Shown here piece after piece: positions 32,871 through 45,284 of a stretch of 64,000 nucleotides of DNA. Source of the DNA: Craterostigma plantagineum (Eukaryota; Streptophyta; Magnoliopsida; Lamiales; Linderniaceae). The notes beneath the pieces were generated by a model. It made no database searches and had not been told where the DNA came from. It was given only the letters and a program-made list of their open reading frames with translations. Each line of letters starts with the position of its first letter. The stretch's first letter is position 1. Both the position numbers and the translations under genes were made by a program. The DNA lies in assembly GCA_027422505.1 (NCBI GenBank), contig JAPQWV010000001.1:6944001-7008000 (forward strand), read 5' to 3'.

Positions 32871-33743
32871 ATAATTTTTACAAATTCCAAAAATATTTTT
32901 CACCCCCTAGGAGTGCCAATGGTAGCCACCCTGAAAATATCTTCGGTTTAATTCATGATTGATTAGGAGTAGTAATACTGCTACTACAAGTGGTTTTGTC
33001 CTTGAGATGAGAGCGATGACCACGCAATATTATATACTGGTCGGCTCCATACCATATCTATATGTGCTTTTTTCTTTTTGTTAAATTCATGTGAAAGCAC
33101 TAAAACCAAGTAAAGCTTCGAAATAAGTACCACCGATGCAATGTTTTTTGTTTTTGTTTTCTAACTTGGGCTGTTGTTTTCATTGTTTATGTCATATTTC
33201 CGAGCGTACGTAGTACGGATGCATTGGACTTTGAAGGTGAGGAGAGTTCAACGCTTGTAAAATCTAAAGGCGGTGAAAGTGGTTAAATAATCGACATATA
33301 TAGATCAAACAACGTGGTTTTCATATTATCTTTTTTCGTGATTCCTTATGCCAAAGTATGTGGTGAAAAAAGTTGACCAATTATGTCTGGGAATTCCTAT
33401 GGGGGAATCGGAAATAGTGGCAAAGCCAAGGCATTTAATCATTTGGGATATAAGAGTCTGCACTATGAAGAAGACAAGGTGGTCTCAAATGTGAAAAAAG
33501 GAATGTTGCGAAGCAGATATCGGATGTGGTGAACAAGTCACAAAGAAAAAAAACCGGCAATGGTGAACATGTTGAATATGTTATGTATTGACTCATAGAT
33601 CTCCAAAACCTGACATGTAATAACCGATAGTTTGTAGGAAGAATGCCCAAGTATATCATGGAAATGCGATTGTTGGTAATTGTTCTGGTGGGAATAGAAT
33701 TTCTTTCTTTCTCAAAAAAAAGTTGATTTAATGGAATTTAGGG
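32871..33743. other. Intergenic sequence without recognised gene
   Basis: No frame with family-like features and no clear repeats. The small minus-strand frame at 33435-33659 has no recognisable domain. Confidence 0.5.
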
Positions 33744-34566
33744 CCGTTTTATTAAAATAATGGAATTTTAATTAAAAATTAATAAAATAGGGTGATCTCA
33801 TTCAAAATTAACAAAATAGAGTAAAACGCGCCTATTATCGGCGACATCGCATTTATTAAACACAACAGCCGCGACGACTAGGTGGCCCGAAACCAAACGG
33901 GACTCTTTTTTCAAAAGAACGTGTTGGATCCATTTTTGGCATTACGCTCCGCCGGGGCTATTAAACGCGACGACGCGGCAACCTATTTACAGAATTTTGA
34001 TGTGACATTACACGATCACACGTTGTCTGTAATAATTCATGTCATCGCGGCTATTACCCGCGACGTCGCATCCATTAACCGCGACACCGTGTTTATTACA
34101 CACGACGAAATTCGTTATGTAAGCCGTTCATGTTGCTGTTATATTTCATGCAACTCATAGAATTCATATGGTGTCCAGAAAAATTCAATTAGTTGTCTAT
34201 TTTGGCGATGAAATCGTACGCGAGTCAAACATCATTCGATATAGTCTTCAACCCGTCGGTTATCGACGAATTCGTCGAGAAACCAATTTCGATCAATTTC
34301 TTAGTATGTTGTACGACATGACTTCCGTCGACGTCACTTCTTTCTCCATTGGATGCGGCGCCGTGTCTAATGGATGCAACGGTGAGTCCATTGGGTTGAC
34401 GCGTATTGGGCCGAACATATCGCCGTGTTCATTGCAAGCGACGTAGCGTTTATTATATGCGACGACGCGCCTATTACAAGCGATTCACTCGATTTTACCA
34501 ATATTTTGCTAGTTTGCCCTATTTTATTAATATTGAAACAAAATTGCACTATTTTAATAAAAAGAT
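33744..34566. mobile_element. Non-autonomous TIR element with GCGACG-rich interior
   Basis: The outer ~100 bp are inverted copies: 'ttttattaaaata(a/g)tg(g/c)aatttt', 'attaataaaatagg', 'caaaata' and 'gcgcctatt' occur in the same order inward from both ends. The interior contains repeated units of 'tattaa(a/c)cgcgac(g/a)(c/t)cg', giving an unusual CpG-rich rhythm in an AT-rich region. Reading frames through it (33882-34446) lack known domains. The target duplication is unclear. Confidence 0.6.
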
Positions 34567-35407
34567 CAAAATTTAGGGCTTGTTGTTGCCTGTTGTTAAC
34601 AAAATAAAAAAACAATTAAAAATAAAATAATAATAATAATAACCTTCTCAAGGATTTATTGTAGAGGGAAAATGAAATAGTGCTTTAATACCTTTCTATT
34701 TTATTAAGGCCAAGGACCTCATAAAAACTGCTTTAATTTTATAAGATAATTATCATTATACCCTTCTTTTGTTATCTAGTTAAATTATTATTCTTTCTTC
34801 CCTACTTAAATATAATAGAAAAATAACTCATGATGTTTTGATAACTAAAACATAAAATAAATAGTAAAATTATTATGCAAAAATTATTCACTACATAAGT
34901 TGAGTAAACTGCTTTTTTTTTTCTTTACAATTATATAAATTGCAGACGCATAGAGTGTGCAATGCTGGCTATTTCTTCTTGTGGGATGATCCTTATTATT
35001 CTCAGAAATTCCAACATTTGCATTTTTTCTCTGTTTTTTTTTTTCGGAACATTTAAGATAAAAGCTATCTAATAACTCTTTTTTAATTCAAAGACAAAAC
35101 AGTGGGAACATCATCACACGAAGAAGAGAATGCTAAAATAGCATTTATTTTATTCATGAAACAAAGAAACATCGAGACCATCAGAATCTCTGTTTCTTCC
35201 CAAGTACATATAGAGGCTAGAGACACCTAAATGCCGGCAACAGCTCTCAGTCTACCAGAAAGCAAACCAAAGGTTGCTTAAAGCAGATTATTACCAACCC
35301 AAAACATCCAAGGACACGATGCTGTAATATCAAGAAAGTATACTAATCGTAGTAGTAATAATAGTATGCTAAAAAGCGATGGAAAAATAGCAGGCGATTG
35401 AAGCTCT
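34567..35407. other. Intergenic region, including 3' flank of the KIN2-like gene
   Basis: AT-rich, with a poly-T run near 35037. The part nearest 35407 is presumably the 3' UTR of the minus-strand KIN2-like gene. No other gene is seen. Confidence 0.5.
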
Positions 35408-35794
35408 TCATTTGTTCATCCCCGTCGCGTTCTTCACAGCGTCGGTAGCTCCATGTGCCTTCTCTTGAATCTGCTGTCCAGCCTAAATTCAAGAATATCA
35501 GCAAAATAAAATCATAAATATATCATTAATAAAGTATAAAAGCTGATTAAGCTTGACGATTCATTCGTAGCAATTAAAATTACATTCTGAGCTGATTCTT
35601 CGGCGGACTGAGCAGCCTGGCTTGCCTTGTCCATCATCTGATTGCCTTTTTCCTATATCCAACAGAAAAAGAAAGAACTTCGATATGATTATAAATGCTC
35701 ATGAAAATTAATTTGCTGGGGAAGATGTGATTTTTCTTACCTGGGCTTGTCCCTTGGCTTGGCCAGCTTGGTAGCTCATGTTGTTGGAATCCAT
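35408..35794 (-). CDS. KIN2: KIN2/COR6.6-like stress-induced protein
   Basis: Three exons (35794-35741, 35652-35584, 35482-35408) join in phase 0 to give 65 residues, the usual length of the family. The protein is hydrophilic, Ala/Gln/Lys-rich and Cys-free, starting M-D-S-N-N-M-S-Y-Q-A-G-Q-A-K-G and ending A-T-G-M-N-K, both hallmarks of KIN1/KIN2/COR6.6 proteins (LEA-like). The middle M-D-K-A-S-Q-A-A-Q-S-A-E-E-S is predicted to form an amphipathic helix. By family knowledge these are cytosolic proteins induced by cold, drought and ABA and thought to protect membranes or proteins. All borders are GT-AG and the frame is intact. A TATA box lies about 105 bp upstream of the start. The gene symbol is by similarity only. 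Confidence 0.9.
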
Positions 35795-35898
35795 CTTACT
35801 TGTATAAAAAACCGAAATCGAGAGACTTCAAACAAGAGAACGTATCGAAAAGCTTTGCAATTTTGCTGGTGAAGATGATAGAACACAAGGAGTTGCTG

Positions 35899-35908
35899 GT
35901 ATTTATAG
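35899..35908 (-). promoter_or_regulatory. TATA box of the KIN2-like gene
   Basis: On the minus strand CTATAAATAC lies about 105 bp upstream of the ATG, a normal distance for a plant promoter with a short 5' UTR. Confidence 0.6.
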
Positions 35909-36250
35909 CAGTTTGAGGCCCTTTTCGAAGCATGCAATGTGGATCTCAGCTGTCCAAACATAGTATTAAGACATAAAAGATATTCCCAAAAACAAAGGCA
36001 CTGCATATGTTTTGTGGACAGAAAGATAGAACTATTCAGAGGCATTGTTCTTACAAAGATGTTTGAGGTCATTGAGCGTGCTAGATCCAAGAAAACCTGA
36101 TATGAGACGTCGTGAGATAACAGAGAAATTCTGGTTTAGACGCTGTTAAATAAGATGCCAGAATTAGACTCCTTATATATAGACACACACACACACTGTA
36201 TTTGGTCGAAACCATAAGAAAAAGGAACCAAGAATTAACCTTTTGTAAAA

Positions 36251-37995
36251 TTACAGCTTCATTTGCTGGATTTGGTTGAAACAAGCTCTGGAAATCAAGC
36301 TCTTCTTATGCAAATAATCCCACAACACGATTAAATTTTCGCTGTCATTCGAATAAGAAGCACTGATGCTTCTGTATATCCTCAGATTTATCACCATACG
36401 CCTCTTATACATCTCATCGAACAAAGCCAAAGCAGATCCAATATCATTAGCCCTTAGAAAGCATAAGCCAAACAACCATAGATCATGGAATCTCCCAAAA
36501 TCCCCCTTCTCTGCATCATTTCAAACAGTTTCTTGGCACACCCTATTCGATCTTTCTTACACAATCTCCTCACAATAGCCCTATAAGCGCTGATGTCAGC
36601 AACAAAACCCTGCTGGACAACCTCGTTGGGTAACCTCAGCACGGCGTCTTCATCGTCATGGCTGCAATAGAAATCCACAAACCATGCGTAAGTGCAAGAG
36701 CTTGGAGAAAATCCCGCCCCAAGCATCTCAAACAGCACGCTTTTAGCTCTAGTAACATCTTGTCCCTTGCAAAACCCGTGAATTAGTGCCTTGTAAGTAA
36801 ACTGATCAAGCTTAAGCCCGGCCTCTAACATCTTACCCTTCACCTTCAAAGCAGATTTCATATCTCCAACCTTGCAATAAGCGTTGATCAGCGTGTTGCA
36901 AGTGACATTATCGGGTTCGATTTTCCTCTCGCCCATTTCGTTCAAAAGCCTATTAGAATCTTGTATCCTACCATCTTCGCATAATTTCCTCAGTATAGCA
37001 TTGTAAGTAACCACCCCTAAGTACAACCCCTCTCCCTCCATTGCACTGCGTAAGCTTAAAGCTTCATCTAACTCACCAACTCTGCAGAAACCATCGATTA
37101 AAGTAGTATATGTCACGTGATTAGGCGAAGCGCCTTTAATCTCCTTAAACATCCTAAAGGCTTCTCTCATTCTGCCTTCTCTACAGTAACTATATATCAG
37201 CGAATTATACGTCACGATATCTGGGGATATATTACTCCTCTCCATTCGATCTTGCACGCCTAAGGCCTCGTAATGCATACCCTTCTTACAGTACAAAGAA
37301 ATAAACGTGTTGTAAGTGAAAAGATCGGGGAATATGTTGCTCGACTCCATTTCGCCCAACAATTCCTCAGCTCTCTCTACGTCCCTCGACCTACAGCAAG
37401 CATGAATCAATACGTTATAAACGTGTAAATTAGCAACAACCCCGATTTTCACCATCTTTTTGTAAGTCTTCCACATGGAATCGACGAGTCCTTCCTTCAC
37501 CAAAGAGCTGAGAAGAACAGTACAAGCGTGCAAATGAGGGGCGTACCCACAAACCCTCATGTGTTCAAACACTTGCAATGCATCGGCATTTGCCTTCATA
37601 CGAGCGTAATGAATGACTAGCCAGCTCAAAACGTGGGAATTTACATCGGAATCGTCGAAGCTACTCACTAGGACATTCAAAACGGTCGGAGATGAGATGA
37701 AATCCTTCCTGGCAACTTTGTGCAGCAAATTCTGGGCAGCCCTAAAATGCCTTTGCTTGGTGAGAATGCAGATCATCGTCCAGGAACACTGCAAAGAGTG
37801 CTCGTACTGAGAAACGGTTTCGACCCACTTGAAAAATGACCAGGCGACGGAAAACCCGTGGCGATTTAGAGCTAATAGAGTCTGATGAACCACGGATGAG
37901 GTGAATAAAGGAACGATCTTTGGCCTCAATAGTTTGTCCCTTTGTCCTTTTATTAAGATGGCGCATAGGGTTTTAACTATTTGATCATTCTTCAT
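36251..37995 (-). CDS. P-class pentatricopeptide repeat protein, frameshifted near C-terminus
   Basis: A long single-exon frame starts at 37995 and runs 513 residues to 36454. It contains about ten 35-residue PPR motifs from roughly residue 140 on, with repeated blocks such as 'VVTYNAILRKLCEDGRI', 'DNVTCNTLINAYCKVGD' and 'FTYKALIHGFCKG'. There is no E, E+ or DYW extension, so it is P-class. From memory the whole protein, including its N-terminus, resembles Arabidopsis At5g38730. The family C-terminus continues in the next frame to 36251 (ending F-N-Q-I-Q-Q-M-K-L), so one base appears to be missing at about 36467 in a 'gctttctaa' stretch. P-class PPR proteins bind organellar RNA and stabilise or process it. 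Either the gene is slightly truncated or the base is a consensus error. Confidence 0.9.
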
Positions 37996-38419
37996 CCTCA
38001 GCAGCTATGGAAGCACAAGCTCCAATTTGTGTTGGAGGGAGGGAGAGCAGGGAGGGGAGGGGATGTTGGGGTCCAAAAGTTCAAATCCCAATTCTTTTGG
38101 TGTAAATTTTCGATTTTGGATTAATTTCTGGGTAAAAAGATGCAAGAAGAAAAATCTACTTTTATCGACGTGTTATCTGAATAAAAAATCGATAACAGGA
38201 AAATATCTTTCTGAATTCCCCGAACTTGCTTCTTATCCTAAAGAGAACTACCTTTTCAAGCTCAGAGGCATTTAGCTCCTAAAAATCTGCAGATTCGATA
38301 TTCTATCGGCCGAATTGTGGTAATTCAGCTCTTCGAAGCCATCCGCCGTTCTCTTTTTCACGTTTATCGTGCAGATTTTTGTTGCGGCTTGATGGAATTT
38401 TGCGTTTACTATTCATAGA
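37996..38419. promoter_or_regulatory. Shared divergent promoter region
   Basis: Only 424 bp separate the start codons of the minus-strand PPR gene and the plus-strand FTSHI3 gene, so both 5' UTRs and promoters lie here. No TATA box is obvious, as is common for housekeeping organelle-protein genes. A purine-rich (gggaggga) stretch lies next to the PPR start. Confidence 0.6.
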
Positions 38420-41400
38420 ATGATGGCTTCGTTTCCTTTAGCTTCAAACGACGGTCTATTGATCGCCCATGAGAAAAGATTGAACCCCTTGATAGGATAT
38501 TCCGATCTTTTGGGTAGACGTAGGACTCTGTCGTGTTCACTTTCAGATTGTGGCTTTTCTGCTGCTTCGAAGCCTAATTCGTTGAAGTACAATAGCTACA
38601 CGCCGCAAAATAGGTTGTTGTGCAGCAGTAAGTTTACTTTACTTGTTAACGAGAGGACAAGATTTGATACTACTTCTGTTAAAGGAGGCAGTAATGGGTT
38701 GCGAAGGAAGTTCTCGTTAAGATTACGACCTAGATTACGTTTATTTTCAAGTAAGCTGAGGCGAAACGCTTCAGTTAGGTCTATGCTAAATGGGATTTCG
38801 TCTTTCGTGCGAAAAAATGCGAGGAGAGTGACATTTTCTGCTTCTGTGTCGATTGTTTTTGGCATCTGCTTTTTGTTTCTTAAGATGACTGCCATGCCCA
38901 CTCCAAAGCTCGTTCCATACTCGGACCTTATAATGAGTCTTCAAAATGGGAATGTAGCAAAGGTCTTGTTCGAGGAGGGAACTCGGCGAATATACTACAG
39001 CTCGAAACATTTAAGCGGAAAAGATGGCGAAAGTATGGGAGAAGATAGGTCCAATTCTCAGGTCGAGGCTGTCTTGGATAGTAATGTGGTACCTAGCACT
39101 GCACAGGGCAATACAGGGAAGAATAATGTGTTAGGGAAGCTGGCTAAGTCTAAGAAATCATCTCCTACTTGGGAGTTTTCGACTAGAAAGATTGATCACG
39201 ACGAGGGCTATCTTCTTACGTTAATGAGGGAAAGAGGTATCTCTTACAGTTCGGCCCCTCAGTCCGTTTTAATGTCCATGAGAAGCATGCTGATGACGGT
39301 GCTCACATTGTGGATCCCTTTGACTCCGTTAATGTGGCTTCTTTATCGTCAACTCTCTGCTGCTAATAGCCCGGCAAGAAAAAAGAGGCCTAGCAATCAA
39401 TTGGTGTGCTTTGAAGACGTGGAGGGTGTCGATTCTGCAAAAGTGGAGCTCATGGAGGTAAACTACATTCTGTCGAGTTATTTAGTGAAAGATTTTGTGT
39501 ATGAATGATAATTGGCAGAATTTAACTTTCTGCATTACACAATTTCGTGATATTCTCTAGCAATTTTGCAGATTTTTTTCACTGATGAAGTTTGATTTCG
39601 AGTGTTTTGCAATAGTTTCTTCAAAAGGGATTATTGCTTTGAAATCTTACATATAATGTTCACTAGATCTTTGGGTTTATTACTGCCTTGTGAGGGAATA
39701 ATAATGTTAATCTCCAACCAGCATGGACATCTTCACTGCTACAATCTTGCTATCATGCAATGTAGCAACTTTAATCGGAGAAATTTGCATCCATGCTATG
39801 TTGGCTATTTTTTCGTCCTTATTTACTTGTACACAACTAACAAGGAAATGGCTCGTGATTCTTTTATACGATTTACATCTTGATAGATAGTGTGCTGCCT
39901 CCGAGGATCGATCAACTACAACAAGCTAGGGGCCAAACTGCCTAGAGGAGTGTTGCTCGTGGGCCCGCCAGGGACGGGAAAGACATTGCTGGCCCGCGCA
40001 GTGGCGGGAGAGGCTGGAGTTCCATTCTTTTCGGTCTCTGCTAGCGAATTCGTGGAGCTATTTGTGGGACGAGGAGCTGCGCGCATCAGAGACCTTTTCA
40101 AAGTTGCCCGTAAAAATGCTCCTTCTATCATCTTTATCGACGAACTCGACGCAGTTGGTGGAAAGCGAGGTCGAAGCTTCAATGACGAAAGAGACCAAAC
40201 ACTGAACCAGGTTTGTATACTTCTCTCTGTTTTCCTTTTTTTTCCCTCTTATATGATATGATAATATGGTGCTTACAGTGATGCAGTCCAGGTGATGAGA
40301 TATACTTTATTTAGTTGGATTAACGGTTCGTAATGAATGGACTTATGGTTATTGTTTTAGGTGTCTAGGTTAGTTGTTAATCGGCTTTCTATATAAGGCT
40401 TAATTGGTTTTTTAGTCGTAGGGGTTGACGTTATAGCGAATGAATGTATGGAGTGGCATTATATGGATAAGACTTTCAAACTTGAGCAATTTAGGGACAT
40501 TATACGTCGGAATTCTTGATTTTGTCCCAAATTCTAGGGTTCTAGCTCAAGATGTCGACGGATTTAGGGGGTGACAATATACAGTCAGTAACTTCCAAAA
40601 TTAAGCAATTTTGAGACAAAATCTATAGTTTCGACATATAACGTCCTAAGTTGTTTGATTTTGAAAGTTATTCTCAGTATAACGTCCCACAATTATGTTC
40701 CCGTAATGCCTCCCCCAAATACTTAAATTACTGAAAGAATAATTAACTTTCTGCAATATGAAGTATGTGATCCTTTCTTGGTGAAATAGACCTCCTTAAC
40801 AAATCTTTATTTGCCAGCTGCTGACGGAAATGGACGGATTCGAGTCTGATATCAACATAGTCGTCGTCGCTGCAACGAATCGACCCGAAGCCCTAGACCC
40901 GGCCCTGTGCCGACCCGGTCGATTCTCAAGAAAAGTTTACGTGGGCGAACCCGACGAAGATGGAAGGAGAAAGATCTTAGCCATCCATTTGAAAAACGTC
41001 CCCCTCGAAGAAGACTTGGACCTAATCTGCGACCTCGTTGCTTCCCTCACTCAAGGCCTCGTAGGGGCCGACCTTGCGAACATCGTGAACGAATCTGCTC
41101 TCCTTGCCGCTCGCAGAGGTTCTATGATTTCTTTTTTTTTTTTTTTGAAATAAATCAATGAAGCTTCCTTTTTTCTTGCGAGTTTGTTGTGACGTTTTTC
41201 TGGCTTTTTTAACAGGAGGTGAGAGTGTGTCGAGGGATGATATAATGGAAGCTATAGAGAGGGCAAAGTTTGGGATAAACGAGAGGCAAACGAGGCCCAA
41301 CACGATAGGCAGAGAATTGGGGAAGTTGTTTCCTTGGATGCCTTCGCTTATGAACAGAAGCGATGGTGGAAAAGGGGGAGGAGGATCACAAGGGCTTTTG

Positions 41401-41421
41401 GGCTATCAAACTCTCAGCTAA
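38420..41421 (+). CDS. FTSHI3: FtsH-like inactive protease FTSHI3, chloroplast
   Basis: Four exons (38420-39457, 39887-40210, 40818-41118, 41216-41421) join in phase to give 622 residues. A Ser/Arg-rich N-terminus resembles a chloroplast transit peptide. Transmembrane segments lie near residues 138-158 and 287-312. The AAA+ domain has Walker A G-P-P-G-T-G-K-T (about 372), Walker B I-I-F-I-D-E-L-D (about 425) and the second region of homology with A-A-T-N-R-P...R-P-G-R-F. The protein stops shortly after the AAA lid and ends G-L-L-G-Y-Q-T-L-S. The whole M41 peptidase domain with HEXXH is missing, as in FTSHI3, so it is not a protease. FTSHI proteins are linked to the chloroplast inner-envelope import motor and plastid development. 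The frame is intact. Confidence 0.92.
40453..40690. mobile_element. MITE in intron 2 of FTSHI3
   Basis: Inverted repeats of about 80 bp: 'gactttcaaacttgagcaatttaggg' on the left (40471-40496, a 26-bp block quoted here only by its ends gactttcaaa and tttaggg) matches the complement of 40610-40675 with mismatches. The outer ends are gtggcattat and ataacgtcccac. The element is non-coding and spliced out with the intron. Confidence 0.65.
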
Positions 41422-41967
41422 TATTCGATCGTACGTTTTCTTTTCTTTTCGCTGTGTTGATGTTCGGTTGGCTTGAAGCACTAAGTTAAAAATGGAAGGC
41501 AATATAGTTCTGCTGTCGGCCTTGTCTTCGATGGGCATGCTGCTATCTTCTGTGTAAGGAGCGTATTGTGAAACCATTTGCTCTATTTTTGTAGTGCTTA
41601 TTCAATTGGTTTCCACGTCATGATGACATTGTTTGTAGTAGTATATGGACCAAAGAACGCATCTTTGATTGTGAGATGTTAGTTGCCGTCTCCGTCATTT
41701 GCTGTCTTTCAATCTTTAATGGTTGCCCTGCCGAGAAAATGAATGTTTACGTTATCTTTTGATCATCTGATTTCACATTTCATGCCATCTTGTGGTGATT
41801 CTCTGGTAAAACTCATTATCTGGGTTTTTTGATTTACGATTCTAGCGAATTATGAATGACAAAATACGGGCATGATTAAGAACTGTTTTCTTGCATCGAC
41901 CCATGAGTTGTACTAGGATGATGCAATGATAAAATACAAAAGTGATGATCTCATGAACTTGTAACCT
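41422..41967. other. 3' flank of FTSHI3
   Basis: Presumed 3' UTR and spacer. No gene or repeat recognised. Confidence 0.5.
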
Positions 41968-42407
41968 TGTTAAAAGGACTCCGTGACTTGATCATTCTTT
42001 GGGCTCAGCAAGTTAATTGGGCTACTAACAGAATAAAGACGGCCCATGTTCTGGAAGGCTCTATGGTGCAAACTATAAGGCGGATAAAATGGAAGGACTT
42101 GCAAGCAATTTTCGTTAGGGTTACTTAAAAGGGGCAAATAGGGTTTTGGCAGACATCAGATACAATTCTCACGCCGCACAACACTATACTCACTCTTCTC
42201 TGCACTGTTTCATCCTCTACAAGAAATTAATCTTCTAATCGGTCTATTCTGTTAGCTGATATTGAAGAACAGTGCACGCCTTGTGTATTACTGTATCGTT
42301 CTTCAATTGTTTGTGTTTTTGATGTTATTATTTGTGTCTGCGTATCAGCTACTCGTTGTCTTTGGATTTTATCTGTTAAATATAATAAAGATCTGAGGTT
42401 TTTAACA
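41968..42407 (+). mobile_element. Solo LTR (440 bp)
   Basis: It starts TGTTAAAA and ends TTTTAACA, perfect 8-bp inverted LTR tips. A 5-bp target duplication, aacct, lies at 41963-41967 and 42408-42412. There is no internal retroelement sequence, so this is the product of recombination between two LTRs. It sits between FTSHI3 and the proline dehydrogenase gene. The following 42413-43120 contains no recognised gene. Confidence 0.85.
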
Positions 42408-43120
42408 AACCTAAATTTTATCTACAATTATCTTATTACAAAGTTCGCTCCGAATCGAATTTGCTTCCATTTCAACTAATCTCCCAACCTTCCATTTCAA
42501 CTAATCTTCCCTATCCATTTTAAAAAGTCCAAATTGAATCAAACACATGACTTCTTTGTCTGAATCGAAATTGAACCTCATTCTCAACTTCCGATGATGA
42601 ATTAATCCCACTAACTCATGATGATCTCAGCTTTTAGTGTGGAACGAACTTAGTGGTATATGTATTTCATCCCAATTCCATTATGTGAACAACAAATCTC
42701 AAAGGAATTCAAGAATAAGTAGAACACGTCATCCAGTCATCCCCTTCTCGTGTCCACTCAAATGTTTCTTCCTAATTTCATTTCGTGATGAGTAAGTACT
42801 CTACTTCTGATATAGATTAATAACCACCAAGTGGGATTGATTTTGACAAACAACTAATTACCATGTTTAAGAACCACATATGAGGAATCTTCACTACAAG
42901 ACAATGGAAAGATTCCAACTTTCCATTTGTTTCATATTATTATTACACGTGATAGTGATATGTATAATTACGAACATAAACCCCATTTATCTACAAAAAC
43001 AATCTAATCTTAAGACAAAAAAAAAAAACCAACTTCCTTGTATTAATGGCTTGAGTTGAGTGAGCTACAAACAATACAACCTACAAACAATAGATTGTCC
43101 TTATCCAAATCTAACTACGA

Positions 43121-45284
43121 TCAACAAGGCGATAATAGCCTCCTCCAAAGCTCCTTTCTGCCCACAAACATAAAAATATCTCAAAATTCATAAAATTAAA
43201 AAAGAAAATGTAACACAATTCCTCCAAGATATTCGAAAATATATTACCTCATAAGGTCCCTGTCAAGAGATGAGTTAGCCATTAAACCTCTGTTTTCCTC
43301 TGCCCTTCTTATCAAGTAGGGCATAATAGCCTCCACGGGCCCGAAAGGCAGGTACTTACTCACCGTAAAGCCCTCGTTCCTCAGCCCGCAAGATAGAGCG
43401 TCCGCCATCCCATAAAGCTGCGCAAATTGGACGTTCGGCCCGTCTTTCTTCATGCCCAAATCGATTGCCTTCTTCGCCGCCCGCTTACCTTAATAACACA
43501 AAAAAAAAATCGAATTTATTGAAGATATAATATACAGAAAAAGAAAAAAAAAAGAAAATTATACGCTTTTAATAAGCTTAAGTTTTACGCGACATGCTCA
43601 TTCACATGGTATCAGATCTCATAAATCAAAGAGTTCCTAGATATACATCCTTACGATCACCAATTTAAGAAAATTACACGTCTAAGGTTAGTTAATAAAG
43701 AAAGCAGTCTAGACGTTTTGACTTATGAGTCGTATTGGAAATAAAAAATTTAAGAAAAGTAATAACAAAACTCCCTACAAGCTTTATTTTTAGGTGAAGT
43801 GCACATTCAACATGGTACTAGACCTCATCGACCAAATAAAATATCACGCCGAATGCTAAATAATAAATAAATCAACTGATGGAAGCACTGAATATATATA
43901 TATAAATATATATATATAATTGAAAAAATAATACACTACTTAGTACCTACAAAATTTAAACTTTTAAGAGAAGTGGTCATTCAAAATATTCGTACTAAAC
44001 TTCGAATTAAATTTCAAACCTGATTGGACGTTGTGAGTGGCTAATATGACCGAGCCTCGGCCTTTCGAAGCTTCGTCAAGCATAAACTCGGCGCACCCGT
44101 CGAAGCAAGCGTGAGTCTTTTCGATGCCATCGTGGATCGGAGACTCGGCCCCTAATTCCCGAGCCACCTTCTCCTCGTGGGCCATATACGCCCCCCGCAC
44201 CAGCTTAAACCCGACCCGCAAGCCCAGCCCGTCGGCGGCCCGTTTTGTGGCCACGAGCCTCCCCTTCGAGTCCTTTAAGTACGTCTGTATGGTGTTGAAA
44301 ATCGTCGGCTCCTTTCCCTTTTTCTTACAACTAACCATAGTTGAGTAGACGATGTAGTCTATTGCGGGCTGAATCCACGTCTCCTCTGCGTCGATCACCA
44401 AAGGTACGTTCGAGGTTAGGCTTTCCTCGACGATCGCCGAAAACCTTTTCAGGCCCGATTGGAGGTCGCTTTCTTCTTCGGGGGTTAACGGGCCGGGCTT
44501 TTCCTTCGTGTGGTAGAACGGGCTCGAGCCCGCTAAAATCGGAAGGGTTTCGAGCTTCCATGGGAGGTTGAACGATTCGTCCCTGTGTGCCCATCTCAAG
44601 AGATCGCTTTGCCTTCTAAGCAACGCCTGGGGAATGATTGCCGTCATTTCACCACCACTGAGCTCACCTGCGTTTGATCAAATCTTATTAGCCCTAAAAG
44701 AGACGATCAAAATCTCAATTTCTTTTTTTTTTGTTGAAATCTCACCTGAGAACCCAGAAATCTGTCAGTGAAACGGACGGTTCTGATGAATTCTTTCATG
44801 TTTTCGTCGCACTTATGGCTTTGATCGGCGCGCTCGACGCCGTAATCGAGCATAGACCTCAGCCCACTTGTCGATAGTTTCTCGACGGTCTTGGCCGCTT
44901 TTCTAAGTCTGTGCCGGCGCAGAAATGGCCGTACACGGTGTGCTCGACGGCTTTCACGGCGGCGATCTTCATCATGTTTTCGCGCTCGATGAATTTCTCC
45001 ATGATGGCTCCGCCCAGCCTCACCGTGGAATCCATGGAAACTGCCCTGAGCATAACCCAAGATTTCAGAAGCTGAGGCGTCGTTAGGGATGCGAAGAGGC
45101 GCTTGGTGTCGTCAAGGTTGACGATCGGTGGGTCTTCTTCCTTCTGCGGTGCGACGGCGATGGTCGGCGACGATTGCCGTCGTCCGATGGCGGCGCCGAC
45201 GGTGTTCGCTTCGGCAAAGTGGAGTCGGCAGTTGCGGTGGAGGAGGTGCTTTGCTCGGCCGTTGAGGAGGGCTCTTGCCATCAA
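43121..45284 (-). CDS. ProDH: Proline dehydrogenase, mitochondrial, with two 1-base frame breaks
   Basis: Four exons are seen: 45284-44746, 44667-44020, 43488-43248 and 43157-43121. The protein oxidises proline to pyrroline-5-carboxylate with FAD at the mitochondrial inner membrane, the first step of proline catabolism. The first ~35 residues are Arg/Leu-rich, as in a mitochondrial presequence. The core has D-L-L-R-W, V-P-L-V-I-D-A-E-E-T-W, K-L-V-R-G-A-Y-M, L-A-T-H-N-V and Q-L-Y-G-M-A-D, then the typical Y-L-P-F-G-P-V and R-R-A-E-E-N-R-G end. Two single-base losses break it: near 44914 in exon 1 (gaaaagcgg) and near 44649 in exon 2 (gtgaaatgacg, where one more A would restore K-M-T-A-I). Both lie in A runs. 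The gene is either recently inactivated or the consensus is wrong. Confidence 0.88.

Noticed and set aside
42890..42910. 'cactacaaga' as a CACTA terminus
   Set aside because: The match stops after ten bases, no subterminal repeats and no inverted partner.
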